64,000 nt of DNA from assembly GCF_003479425.1 (NCBI RefSeq), contig NZ_QUHC01000001.1, positions 682,001-746,000 on the forward strand, written 5' to 3'. This document shows, in pieces, positions 42,617 to 51,239 of this stretch; the first letter of the stretch is position 1, and the number at the start of each line of letters is the position of its first letter. Both the position numbers and the translations under genes were made by a program. Origin of the DNA: Odoribacter sp. AF15-53. GTDB taxonomy: Bacteria; Bacteroidota; Bacteroidia; Bacteroidales; Marinifilaceae. The notes beneath the pieces were generated by a model. It searched no databases and was not told the DNA's origin. It saw nothing but the letters and a program-made list of their open reading frames with translations.

Positions 42617-43654
42617 TTATATATCGTATCGAACTAGTTTCGCGTCGGGTGTTGTCCCGTAAAGTGCATTCTCTTCCAGGTCATAGGAGATATAGGTTGC
42701 CATTTGAGGAATGGTGCGAGTCTCCAACAGCGTTCCGTCCCAATCGAAGACGAGTAGGGTCGGGCAGTTCGCTATTTTCTGTCGTTCGGCTTTATAGGTT
42801 TTACCGGAATAAAGCACGAAAATACGATCGTTCGAGACTGCCACGTCCTGAAACCCGGTAATATTATCCGCGTAGTAAGCTACTCGAACAGCCCCTTCAT
42901 TGCGTGCATCCACGTGGGGATAGTAATAGCAATGACGGCAGGTAAGCGTGATCGTTTTGCCCTCGATACGACAAATGTCGATTTGACCGCTACGGATGTC
43001 CGTGCAGACGAAAGCCTTGTTATCCGGTCGGAGGCAAAGGACTGTACTTGCCCAAAGAACACTTGTCGAATATGGAGATAGGTCCGGGTAACCCGGATGA
43101 ACGGGATAATCGATGAAATAGGATTCGCTGTCGTCCTCCAATGAATAATAACGGTAGCGACCTTGTTCGTATAATCCCGTGGAGATAACAAAATTATCTC
43201 CTTGTACTGCGGAGAGGTGAATGGCATCATTCGTTAAAGCAAGTGGGGGTGTTGTGGAACCACGGCTTACCCCGGATGGATTATAACGGTGGAGTTTGCC
43301 TGTTTCAAAATCGAAAGCAGAAATCTCCCCTTGACTATTCACGGAGAGGTTATCGACCGTGTAAGCCTCGTTTGTTCCGTCACCGAGTGGTAACCAATCT
43401 TGCGAGGAACGGGTGGAAAGGTTGACGAGATTAACGTTCGTGAGCTTGTTACGCAAGCCCACCGCGAGAATATCCCCATGTTTCGTGATCTTTGATGGAG
43501 ATGTGATTCCATAAGCAGAAAGATCGGCAACCAGCGTGGAAGTAACATCGTTTCCCGTGGCTTGAATGTCCGGGGAAACGGAAAGGTAACTGTTATCCGT
43601 GGAACAGGATGCGAACAGTGGAACCAAGAGTAGTGTTACAAGATGTTTTTTCAT
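42617..43654 (-). CDS. BF3164-type propeller lipoprotein
   Basis: 345 residues from the ATG at 43654, where a signal peptide with lipobox LFASC begins and the ATG overlaps the NVEALA stop (ATGA). It has propeller strands such as LLVFDWDGTLLETRTIPQMA but lacks the GRGPGE box; the corresponding place reads LPLGDGTNEAYTVDNL. That makes it a divergent member. Second gene of its operon. Confidence 0.78.
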   Translation of the reverse strand: MKKHLVTLLLVPLFASCSTDNSYLSVSPDIQATGNDVTSTLVADLSAYGITSPSKITKHGDILAVGLRNKLTNVNLVNLSTRSSQDWLPLGDGTNEAYTVDNLSVNSQGEISAFDFETGKLHRYNPSGVSRGSTTPPLALTNDAIHLSAVQGDNFVISTGLYEQGRYRYYSLEDDSESYFIDYPVHPGYPDLSPYSTSVLWASTVLCLRPDNKAFVCTDIRSGQIDICRIEGKTITLTCRHCYYYPHVDARNEGAVRVAYYADNITGFQDVAVSNDRIFVLYSGKTYKAERQKIANCPTLLVFDWDGTLLETRTIPQMATYISYDLEENALYGTTPDAKLVRYDI

Positions 43655-43884
43655 GGTTTTAATTCTTTTAAAGTCATTCCCGGGAAAACCCACCCATTTT
43701 CTAAGAAACATTTACCTCGAGCATCAACGCAGTCCTTGTAAGGGTCTATTTCTCCTTTAGAAAGTGCTTCGATATTACGTAATGTCATTTCTTTTTCCTT
43801 TGTCGGATTCGAAAAGCTGGTACATAATCCTAATAATAGGATTGTTGTGATGGATAGTGATAATTTTCTCATAATTTTTTTCAT
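43651..43884 (-). CDS. NVEALA-family secreted peptide precursor
   Basis: 77 residues from the ATG at 43884; signal segment about 5-24. Motif is TLRNIEALSKGEIDPYKD, followed by CVDARGKCFLENGWVFPG. Only two Cys residues in the exposed part. It is the first gene of the array operon, directly divergent from kinase 2. Start at MKKIMRKLS preferred over an upstream in-frame codon. Confidence 0.8.
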   Translation of the reverse strand: MKKIMRKLSLSITTILLLGLCTSFSNPTKEKEMTLRNIEALSKGEIDPYKDCVDARGKCFLENGWVFPGMTLKELKP

Positions 43885-43933
43885 TATATGGAATTTTTGT
43901 TTAACTTGCACCTATGTACGATTGTTTTTGAAA

Positions 43934-43992
43934 CAAAAATATGAGAAATAAATCGGAAATAGACAATTTAATTATGGCAAAATTATGCTAGA
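43934..43992 (-). promoter_or_regulatory. Divergent promoter and class-2 operator, overlapping the kinase 2 start
   Basis: For the minus-strand array: TTG (plus CAA 43964-43966), 22 bases, then TATTTTTG (plus strand 43934-43941). TATG repeats at 43973-43976 and 43984-43987, 11 bp apart, adjoin the -33 box. The second TATG includes the ATG start codon of kinase 2 (43985-43987), so a bound regulator would cover the kinase start and may restrict its expression. Confidence 0.68.
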
Positions 43993-45430
43993 TTTTGAAA
44001 GGATTAAAAAAAAGTTATTACATAAGGAAATAATTATTGGTATGGTCATGATTATATTGGTAATTATTTCTTGTGGGTATGTTATGCACGAGTGGTTTGT
44101 GGGGGAGAAATATAATTTAAAAGATAAGTTATTGCAACAAATGACATTGAGTGTGGGGGTTTGGAACAAGTCGGAATCAATGAATTCTGCGAAGAGAAAA
44201 AAGTCTTATTTTTTTCCAGATGAATATGGATTGGATATGTATGTGGATGGAAAAAAGTATTCTTTTAAAATCGATCCCACGGAGGATCTATTCCGAGTGT
44301 ATACAAGTATAGATTGTGATATGAATTTGGAAAATTCAATGACATTGGCATGTTTGGATAGTTTGGTAAAATCTCGTTTGGGGAAAGACGTTTGGAATAT
44401 GCCTGTTGTATTTAGGAGGGTGGATTCGTTGGGGAATTTGATAGAGACGTATCCACTGGAAAATAAGACATATATGGACATGGATGAGGCAGGATACGTG
44501 AGATTAGGGTATATTGGTGGGGAGAAGATAGGGTTGTTTTTTGATTATTCGTGGAAGGTTTTTTATAAAAAATTCTGGGGTCGGGTGTGGGGTGGAGGCA
44601 TCGTGGGAGCTATTATAATTGGATTGATCATTTTTTTCATGAGACTGATTCAAAAATACAGGAGGGGGAAGGAGTTGCAAGAGAACGCTTTCCGGCAACG
44701 AATACATGATTTGAAAAATCCGGTTGCGGCAGTTGAGAGTACACTTTATAATGTATACATGAAAAATCCGGAAGCATTTAAAAGTCGGGATGGAAGAGAT
44801 TGCTACAAGGAGTGTGAGGAGATGCTAGGGGAATTGAAGTTAGATATGGCTAGTGTGTTGGGAATGGCTGCCATGCTGCATGCTAGACGGGTTGCGTGGA
44901 AAGAAATCAGATTACAGGAAGAAGTGAGGAAGTTGATCGCTGAGTTTAAATTAGCTTACCAGGGGAGAAAAGAGGTGAACGTGTCTCTTGATTACAGGTT
45001 AACAGAATGTTTGATGTTATCGGATTTGTTTTTGTTCGCATTACGTAATTTGATAGATAATGCGGTAAAATATTCCGGTGACGTGGCTAATATTACTATA
45101 GCTTGTTATGAAGAAGGAAAGAAAATCGTGATTTCGGTCGAGGATCAGGGAAGAGGGATTGATAAAAAAGATCTTCCTTATATTTATGAGGAGTTCCGAC
45201 GAGTTGGAAAAGAGAAAGAAGTAAAAGGATACGGTCTTGGGTTAGCTTTCGTGAAAAAGGTCGTGAGAAAACATGGAGGGAAAATCACCGAGAAGAGCGA
45301 ACTGGGGGTAGGATCAAAGTTTATAATAAAAATTCACTATCATGGAAAAAAAGATAAAGCTTTTGTACGCGGAGGACAACAAGTCTGTTCGGGAGAATTA
45401 TACGGAGATGCTGTCCGATCTGGGGTATGA
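43985..45430 (+). CDS. Sensor histidine kinase 2
   Basis: 481 residues. TM1 about 16-34, a periplasmic sensor region 36-200 that I do not recognise, and TM2 about 201-219. The phosphoacceptor is His241 in QRIHDLKNPVAAV; the ATPase domain has RNLIDNAVKYS, VEDQGRGIDKK and GYGLGLAFV. The kinase domain ends near HYHGKK, yet the frame goes on for about 30 residues inside the regulator gene, giving an 89-base overlap. It is the second member of the same kinase type as kinase 1, but with a real periplasmic sensor domain. Likely sensor for the class-2 operator regulon. Confidence 0.9.
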   Translation: MLDFERIKKKLLHKEIIIGMVMIILVIISCGYVMHEWFVGEKYNLKDKLLQQMTLSVGVWNKSESMNSAKRKKSYFFPDEYGLDMYVDGKKYSFKIDPTEDLFRVYTSIDCDMNLENSMTLACLDSLVKSRLGKDVWNMPVVFRRVDSLGNLIETYPLENKTYMDMDEAGYVRLGYIGGEKIGLFFDYSWKVFYKKFWGRVWGGGIVGAIIIGLIIFFMRLIQKYRRGKELQENAFRQRIHDLKNPVAAVESTLYNVYMKNPEAFKSRDGRDCYKECEEMLGELKLDMASVLGMAAMLHARRVAWKEIRLQEEVRKLIAEFKLAYQGRKEVNVSLDYRLTECLMLSDLFLFALRNLIDNAVKYSGDVANITIACYEEGKKIVISVEDQGRGIDKKDLPYIYEEFRRVGKEKEVKGYGLGLAFVKKVVRKHGGKITEKSELGVGSKFIIKIHYHGKKDKAFVRGGQQVCSGELYGDAVRSGV

Positions 45431-46043
45431 CGTGCATGCCGTGGAGAATGGAGTCGAAGCAATAAAGAGCTTTTTTAGAGGAGAGTATGATATTGTGCTG
45501 CTTGATATGGATATGCCGAGTATGGGTGGAGCTGAAGTGATCGAAAAGATAAGAGAGAGGGGAGTACGTGTCCCTATCGTGGTACTTAGTGAGTTTGATC
45601 AGTATGAATTGTCCGTGTTGGGCAAGGATGGTGGTGCAGATGATTTCGTGAGTAAAAATTGGCCACCCCAATCCTTGCTAATTCGTTTGGACAAGAGATT
45701 GAGGGATACGTTGAAACGGGTGGAAGAAGGCGAGCGAGTGGTGTTTCGGTTGTCGGCAGATACTACTTTTGATAAGGATAAAAGAGTACTTATCGTGAAG
45801 GGGCAAAAGCAACACTTGAAACCTATGCTTGCAAAAGTGATGTGGATGTTGTGCACGAGAAAAAATGAAGATATTACCATAAAGGAATTATGTATGTGGT
45901 TATGGGGAGTTGAAAATGAGGTGAAAGCAAGTGAACTTTCGTCTTATATTTCAGATTTGAGGAAAAAATTGAAACCGGATGAATCTATAGAACTGTTAAG
46001 AGGCTTTGGCGGAACTTATAAACTTATAACCATGGAGTTATGA
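45342..46043 (+). CDS. OmpR-family response regulator 2
   Basis: 233 residues. Receiver domain with YAEDNKSV and phosphoacceptor Asp55 in IVLLDMDMPSMGG; the Lys is in FVSKNWPP. C-terminal OmpR/PhoB winged helix (about 135-233), ending LLRGFGGTYKLITME. It starts inside the kinase gene, overlapping by 89 bases, and ends 6 bases before the stop of the convergent propeller gene. It is the best candidate to bind the class-2 repeats, since the nearest such site overlaps its kinase's start codon. Confidence 0.92.
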   Translation: MEKKIKLLYAEDNKSVRENYTEMLSDLGYDVHAVENGVEAIKSFFRGEYDIVLLDMDMPSMGGAEVIEKIRERGVRVPIVVLSEFDQYELSVLGKDGGADDFVSKNWPPQSLLIRLDKRLRDTLKRVEEGERVVFRLSADTTFDKDKRVLIVKGQKQHLKPMLAKVMWMLCTRKNEDITIKELCMWLWGVENEVKASELSSYISDLRKKLKPDESIELLRGFGGTYKLITMEL

Positions 46044-46049
46044 ATAAGA

Positions 46050-47081
46050 TCATAACTCGTAGCGTAAAATGCAAAAATCCAAGTCGATCCCCACGGTATA
46101 TAGCGTGTTCGAGTCTCCTTTTGATGCTATACGCAGGATAGGCATACCCATGTTGATGATTTTTTTCAGGTTGAAATCGTAATCGTACACGAGTAGGGTC
46201 GTGGGAACCGTGGAAAAATCCCGGATTCCAGAGGTTCGTTTCGTGGTCGGAAATTCCGTGTCTTTATCTTGTTGCAGGGCAACGATATAATCTTTGGTTA
46301 GTACAATTTCGAGAGGTCTATTATCATCATCAAAAAAATGGAATTTTCCATCCTTGATTTCATAAGATGTTTTAGGAGCTGTTTTTTCCCATTTTAGCTG
46401 AAAAATGCTGTCCTTTTGTTCATATAGAGCAAAATATGGAAATAGACATGTATTATAAATAAATTTCTTGTTATATGGATTGTAATATAAACCTCCCATC
46501 CGGGTGGTGTAGTCCATGTCTACTTTTTCTTTTAACGGACTTTCCCCGAAGAACGATATGGATGAATCCGCGTGAATCCATTGGAATGGATGTTCGTTTT
46601 CGGGTTGTATGGAAATAAATTCATTTTCTGCGATTTGAATAACATCCAAACAATTCTTAATTGGATCAAGAGGATGTGAAATAAACGGATCTTTGCCAGC
46701 TAATAAACTGTCAATAGAATAGTAAGCTTGTTGATCCAGGTTGAGATCATAGGCGAATATTTTATTGCCGATAGACTTGGCGAGAACTGGCATATTAAAT
46801 TCTTTGGGTCCTCGTCCGAATTCTCCCATTACCCCGATTTCTTGTTTAGCATCAATATCAACAACATGTAAAAAATAATCAGGATTGAACGGGTCTTCCC
46901 AAACCAAGTAGTGATCACATAAGATTAATACCCCCGGCATTTGGGTGAACATGCTGTCGAGAATGACGGCCGTGGGACGTAAGGTCAAACGTTCAACGTT
47001 TTTTCTGGAAGAGGTTGAACAAGAACAGAATATGATGATGCTCGTCAGAAGGGTACTAGCGAGAGTAAAGTAAGATTTCAT
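46050..47081 (-). CDS. 6-bladed beta-propeller (BF3164-type) lipoprotein
   Basis: 343 residues from the ATG at 47081 (signal peptide, lipobox IFCSC). Hallmark EFGRGPKEFNMPVLAKS lies near residue 82. It follows the O-antigen-ligase-like gene by 45 bases on the minus strand and is therefore under the same class-2 promoter, although no NVEALA gene is present. Converges on the regulator 2 gene with a 6-base gap. Confidence 0.82.
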   Translation of the reverse strand: MKSYFTLASTLLTSIIIFCSCSTSSRKNVERLTLRPTAVILDSMFTQMPGVLILCDHYLVWEDPFNPDYFLHVVDIDAKQEIGVMGEFGRGPKEFNMPVLAKSIGNKIFAYDLNLDQQAYYSIDSLLAGKDPFISHPLDPIKNCLDVIQIAENEFISIQPENEHPFQWIHADSSISFFGESPLKEKVDMDYTTRMGGLYYNPYNKKFIYNTCLFPYFALYEQKDSIFQLKWEKTAPKTSYEIKDGKFHFFDDDNRPLEIVLTKDYIVALQQDKDTEFPTTKRTSGIRDFSTVPTTLLVYDYDFNLKKIINMGMPILRIASKGDSNTLYTVGIDLDFCILRYEL

Positions 47082-47126
47082 CGTTACGGGATTTATTATT
47101 AAACGCCATAACAAATATACTAAATT

Positions 47127-48896
47127 TTATCGGGAATCGGTAATTAATTTTTGCATATCCCGTTTTATCTCTTCGGTGGCCGAGGAGGGGATTTTCGGGG
47201 CTTTTTCGAGTACTAGGCGGGCGGTGGTGATGGCCTTGTCGGTTTGGCCGCTTTCGTCGTACATCTTGGCGAGGAGGTAGAGCGGGTAGAGGCGGTTGGG
47301 GACCATATGGGAGGCTTTCAGGTAGGCAGCCTCGGCTTGGGGGTATTGTTTCAACGTCTGGTAGTTTTTGCCCATGATGTTGTGGATCATGGGGTCGGAG
47401 GAGAGGTGGGCGGCTTCTTCGAGGATGCGGTTGCTCGCTTCCGGTTGTTGGGTACGGGAAAGGCATTGGCCGTATTCGAAAAGGAACGCGGGTTGGTCTT
47501 TCAGAATAGGGTAGAGCTTCCGGTAATTATCGACCGTTCGCTCGAATATCTGCATGTTGAAATAAAGTTGTTCGGATCGCCAGCGTCGATAAGCTTGTTC
47601 CCGTGTTTCGCTCCCGGTGGTGATGAGGTAGACCGGGAGGAGAAGAGAGAGGTAGAATAATGCCGTGATCCAGCGTGATCCCGTGGATATGCGGGAGGCG
47701 GGACATTGTGCCACGAGTAAGGTGAAGACGATGAGTAAGGGTAGCACGTTGAACGGGTAGGAGAAACAGGCGAACACGAGAAAGGCTACCAGGGAACCGA
47801 TGATTCCCGCCTGTCTGGTGATACCGGCAGAACACGTGGCCCGGAGTGCGAAAAAGATAATTCCCAGGAAAAGGAGGAGACCGATGATTCCCGTTTCCGT
47901 CGTGATTTGCACGAACTCGTTGAAGGCGGTTTCCGGGGCATCGGCAACAAGTTCTTCTTGCGGGGAACGATTGTCTGCCGAGAAATAAGCCGCTTGCGCA
48001 TCGCCGTAAGCCCCGGGAAAGTTACCGAAACCGACTCCCGTTGCCGGATGGGAGAATACGAGGGTGGAAGATACCTTCCAGATAAGCCAACGTCCGTCCG
48101 CGGATTCCTTTTTCATGTGGTATATCCCGGTTAGTAATCCCGTGGCAACAAGCAGCAGGCTCGCGGAGATAATGGTAAAATACATCCTGTGTTTCCGGTA
48201 AAGAGAATCCAAGTGACGACGGAAGTGGAAGTAATCGCTCAACACGAACGAGCATCCAGCCATTGCGGCTAACCAGGCTCCCCGGCTCATCGTGGCGGGA
48301 AGTACCAGGATGAAAAGTACCAGAACAATTCCCGACAGTACCCGGACGAATCGACGGGCCGTAAGCGTGTAATATAATGTCAGGGGTAATACGGCAACAA
48401 GAAAACCGGAATAAGGACCCGGGTTAAAGAATGAGCCTGTTAATTCAAAACGACTGTGATGAGAAGGGGTGAACCCGTAGAGTTGGGCGAGTCCCCAAAG
48501 CGCCTCGATGGCTCCCGTGAGGAGCAGGGCCGCGTGAGTAAAGCCTAATGGGGCGAACGTGGTTAATCTTCTGAAAAGAAAATAAGTGACGGCAACCAAC
48601 ACGAGTAATCCTGCCCGTGTGGTGGCTGCCGATCCCGAATAGTGGAAATTCCAAAGAGTATATCCCACGTAAAGAACAACCAGCATGTCGGTTATCGTGA
48701 ACCGGAACGGGCGTATCCAGGCCAGCGGGAGGCAGGCTAGACTTACTATGATGATAATTTTGTAAAAACAGAAAATTTTAGCAACCCGGTTACCCAAAGT
48801 TTCGTCTACGGCGAAAGCCGTTGACAGCAAGAGCAGGACTAACGTGAATACCACGATGCCCGGCAAATATGTTTTTATGTGTTCCCGAAATCGCAT
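47127..48896 (-). CDS. O-antigen ligase-like membrane protein with C-terminal TPR repeats
   Basis: 589 residues. About ten to twelve membrane helices occupy residues 10-420. A Wzy_C-type periplasmic loop lies between helices (GRWLIWKVSSTLVFSHP followed by GVGFGNFPGAYGDAQ), which is the usual catalytic region of O-antigen ligases and polymerases. The last 150 residues form TPR repeats (for example HNIMGKNYQTLKQYPQAEAA). Such proteins join or polymerise surface glycans or transfer them to proteins. It is first in an operon with a propeller lipoprotein, with a class-2 operator 50 bases upstream. The acceptor is unknown. Confidence 0.82.
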   Translation of the reverse strand: MRFREHIKTYLPGIVVFTLVLLLLSTAFAVDETLGNRVAKIFCFYKIIIIVSLACLPLAWIRPFRFTITDMLVVLYVGYTLWNFHYSGSAATTRAGLLVLVAVTYFLFRRLTTFAPLGFTHAALLLTGAIEALWGLAQLYGFTPSHHSRFELTGSFFNPGPYSGFLVAVLPLTLYYTLTARRFVRVLSGIVLVLFILVLPATMSRGAWLAAMAGCSFVLSDYFHFRRHLDSLYRKHRMYFTIISASLLLVATGLLTGIYHMKKESADGRWLIWKVSSTLVFSHPATGVGFGNFPGAYGDAQAAYFSADNRSPQEELVADAPETAFNEFVQITTETGIIGLLLFLGIIFFALRATCSAGITRQAGIIGSLVAFLVFACFSYPFNVLPLLIVFTLLVAQCPASRISTGSRWITALFYLSLLLPVYLITTGSETREQAYRRWRSEQLYFNMQIFERTVDNYRKLYPILKDQPAFLFEYGQCLSRTQQPEASNRILEEAAHLSSDPMIHNIMGKNYQTLKQYPQAEAAYLKASHMVPNRLYPLYLLAKMYDESGQTDKAITTARLVLEKAPKIPSSATEEIKRDMQKLITDSR

Positions 48897-48912
48897 CTTG
48901 TTTTATTTTTTA

Positions 48913-48970
48913 CAAATGTAAAAAATATGCAACGGGCTGCATTAGGGAATTATGAGAAAATTATGAGAAT
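48913..48970 (-). promoter_or_regulatory. Promoter and class-2 operator of the O-antigen-ligase-like operon
   Basis: -7 box TACATTTG (plus strand CAAATGTA 48913-48920), 21 bases, then CCTAA at the -33 place (no TTG), then TATG repeats at 48951-48954 and 48962-48965 on the plus strand. The transcript leader would be only about 10 bases. The spacing of all parts is the same as at the NVEALA promoters. Confidence 0.7.
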
Positions 48971-48981
48971 TTTGCGGGTAA

Positions 48982-49254
48982 TTAAAATAGATCAGCATGA
49001 GTACCTGTTCGTACGAGTCTAACAATTTGTATACTGTGATTGGTGGAGTATATTAATAACCAATCAGGTTGAATATGGCATTCACGGAAACCTGTATATT
49101 GCCCGGTTAATGCATGATCCTTATTTTGACGAGGAAGAGGTTTCCCCTGAGATAATAGTTGGATAATATAGTTTAATTTACTCTCGTCTAGATGACGTTT
49201 ACGGGCTAATTTGATATCTTTTAGATATTGGTGAGTAAATTCTATTTTATACAT
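48982..49254 (-). CDS. YafQ/RelE-type mRNA interferase toxin
   Basis: 90 residues, normal for YafQ. Opening MYKIEFTHQYLKDIKLARKR and the closing LLIYSTNHSIQIVRLVRTGTH in part are typical, with catalytic His candidates in KDHALTGQ, RECHIQPDW and the C-terminal TGTHADLF. It would cut mRNA at the ribosome when free. It starts on the last base of the antitoxin gene's stop region. Standard type II pair. Confidence 0.88.
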   Translation of the reverse strand: MYKIEFTHQYLKDIKLARKRHLDESKLNYIIQLLSQGKPLPRQNKDHALTGQYTGFRECHIQPDWLLIYSTNHSIQIVRLVRTGTHADLF

Positions 49255-49559
49255 TATTCGACAGCTTTAAGATAATCTTCAAAACTATCACATTGGATGG
49301 TGTTTCCTTCTTTGGCATCCTGCATGGCTTGCAATGTATCTGGATTAATTTGTTTATTGCTGGCGTGCTTTATTTTTTTCAAGTATTTCACTATTTTGAG
49401 AAGTAACTCTGTTTGATCAAGATCCATAATCTCTTCCATGGCTTCTAATTTGAGTGCAGCAACTTGTTCCGTTTCGTATTGATACGTGACGGAGGGTTCA
49501 TGTAAGGCCTGTTGTTTTTTCTTTTGCTGTTTGTAAGGTTTTGGTTTGTTGGTCATCAT
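49254..49559 (-). CDS. Type II antitoxin partner
   Basis: 101 residues (or 100 from the second ATG at 49556). A very basic N-terminus (KPKPYKQQKKKQQ) could bind DNA; the middle is helical and the C-terminal IQCDSFEDYLKAVE is a typical toxin-wrapping tail. It precedes the YafQ-type toxin with a one-base overlap. A palindrome in its promoter suggests autoregulation. Confidence 0.78.
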   Translation of the reverse strand: MMTNKPKPYKQQKKKQQALHEPSVTYQYETEQVAALKLEAMEEIMDLDQTELLLKIVKYLKKIKHASNKQINPDTLQAMQDAKEGNTIQCDSFEDYLKAVE

Positions 49560-49572
49560 GGCTATTCCTTTT

Positions 49573-49615
49573 TATTTGTATTTACAAATATAGGGAATTT
49601 GTGGTTGAAAATCAA
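49573..49615 (-). promoter_or_regulatory. Promoter and palindromic operator of the toxin-antitoxin pair
   Basis: TTG (plus CAA 49613-49615), 20 bases, TATATTTG (plus strand 49585-49592). A perfect palindrome TATTTGTA (49573-49580), TT, TACAAATA (49583-49590) overlaps the -7 box, the usual position for repression by an antitoxin. Confidence 0.65.
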
Positions 49616-49646
49616 GCGTATTTGGGGACAATAAAGTAACCGAGAA

Positions 49647-51224
49647 TCATTCTTCATTTTCAATTTTCAATTCTCCATTTTCGATTGGTTCTGTTGGTGT
49701 TTCTTTGAAAATGTCGTATTTGTTTAATGGTTGCATGTATTTCAACCACCGGAAATCTTTTAACCGGGCTTCTTCGGGATCAGCGAGGAAGAGGGGATTC
49801 AGTTCCCCGTCAGGTTTATTCATGAAGATGATGTCTGTTACTTTTCGTTTGTCGATCATGATACGGATATTGGAACTCGTGGCGGTGTTGATACCGATGA
49901 TAGCCCCCTTGTCATCCGGGAAATAGATGGTTTCGCCGTTACCGTTCACGTATACCATGTATAGCTCGTTGTCCTTGAAATATCCGGTCATATTACGCCC
50001 TTTGATCTGGTCGTACATCTCGGTTTCTTCCCGTCGGGCAACCATGAAGGCTTTAGTATTCAGATAGAATTCCTTTATTTTCCCGTCTCCCGTGAGTAGT
50101 GTGATTTTCTCCGCGGTCATCTGGTTACCGCTTGCCCAGGTTACCGGTTCATTGAAAAGAGTGATGGTTGAATCGACTGACAGGTATACCATGGAATCGC
50201 ATAATCCTTGCATATCCTGACTATAGAATTTCACCTTGTAATAGGCCCTTACGATTTGATTTTTCGCGGAATCCTGATCCATGAAAAGCGTGTCCGCATG
50301 CAGGAAAAGGGAATCCTGTTTTCCGACCATGATCAGGAGGGCGCTGTCCGTGACGAATGCCCTGTTACGTTCCCGATCCATTTGCGCGTATTCTCCTTTC
50401 ACGATCACGTCATTGATCGTGTCGACGAGGGTGACATTCTGGTAAAGATTTGCCATCCCCGTGATACTGTCGATGACCATCGTGTCGGCAACCCCACCGT
50501 AGGAGAGGTGGGTTATCCGGTTATTCTTGTATAATTCGGCATGTCCCAGTTGCGAGTCATACCACCCGTCCTCGGAGTAAAGGGTGTTGTTATCCTCGCC
50601 CTTGCCGTATATGTTCGTGGGGCCCAAGATGGAGACTATTTTTGTTTCCGTGTTGTATTTCAAGGTATCCGAATAGATCGTGTAATCGGGAGAGACTACT
50701 TTCACGCTATCTTTAAAGAATGCCATTTTGGTTTGGGTAAAATAGTTCCCTTTTTTACTATCCAAAGTGTTCGTGCTGTCTTTTAGTCTTCCCCAGTTGA
50801 AATAATACCCGATGTCGAACAGTCCGTCGTAGTCAAGATAGTTGGTGGTCAAGGTGATTTGGGGGTCTTTGAGAACGACGTTTCTACGTACTTGAATTAG
50901 TTTTTTGTTGGCGTCGTAATACATGTAATCACCGGACATACGGATGCTATCGTTTTTGATCACCCGGACATGTCCGAATGCTTCAAGATAACTGGAGTCG
51001 GGAAGGTCGTATTGGTAAAGGCTGTCACACCACATGAGCGTGTTTTCGTGCGTCATGTGGACGTTACCGACAAATCTGGACGGTTTACCTTCTGTACCGA
51101 CATGCAGGCTGTCAGCGTTTACAATTTTGACCTGAGCCTTTTTATTTCCCTGTGCTACTACTGATTGTAGGGGGAGTAATCCCCATACAATACATATTAT
51201 CCCAACCCAAAAAACTACTCTCAT
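49647..51224 (-). CDS. OstA/LptA-like organic solvent tolerance protein
   Basis: 525 residues with signal peptide (to about 25, ending VVAQG). It has repeated OstA/LptA strands such as FVGNVHMTHENTLMWCDSLY and FGHVRVIKNDSIRMSGDYMY. In Bacteroidetes such proteins carry LPS across the periplasm. It is downstream of the SurA-like gene by 15 bases, forming an envelope-biogenesis operon. C-terminus is long and acidic. Confidence 0.85.
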   Translation of the reverse strand: MRVVFWVGIICIVWGLLPLQSVVAQGNKKAQVKIVNADSLHVGTEGKPSRFVGNVHMTHENTLMWCDSLYQYDLPDSSYLEAFGHVRVIKNDSIRMSGDYMYYDANKKLIQVRRNVVLKDPQITLTTNYLDYDGLFDIGYYFNWGRLKDSTNTLDSKKGNYFTQTKMAFFKDSVKVVSPDYTIYSDTLKYNTETKIVSILGPTNIYGKGEDNNTLYSEDGWYDSQLGHAELYKNNRITHLSYGGVADTMVIDSITGMANLYQNVTLVDTINDVIVKGEYAQMDRERNRAFVTDSALLIMVGKQDSLFLHADTLFMDQDSAKNQIVRAYYKVKFYSQDMQGLCDSMVYLSVDSTITLFNEPVTWASGNQMTAEKITLLTGDGKIKEFYLNTKAFMVARREETEMYDQIKGRNMTGYFKDNELYMVYVNGNGETIYFPDDKGAIIGINTATSSNIRIMIDKRKVTDIIFMNKPDGELNPLFLADPEEARLKDFRWLKYMQPLNKYDIFKETPTEPIENGELKIENEE

Positions 51225-51239
51225 CGCGGAAAAATTGAA

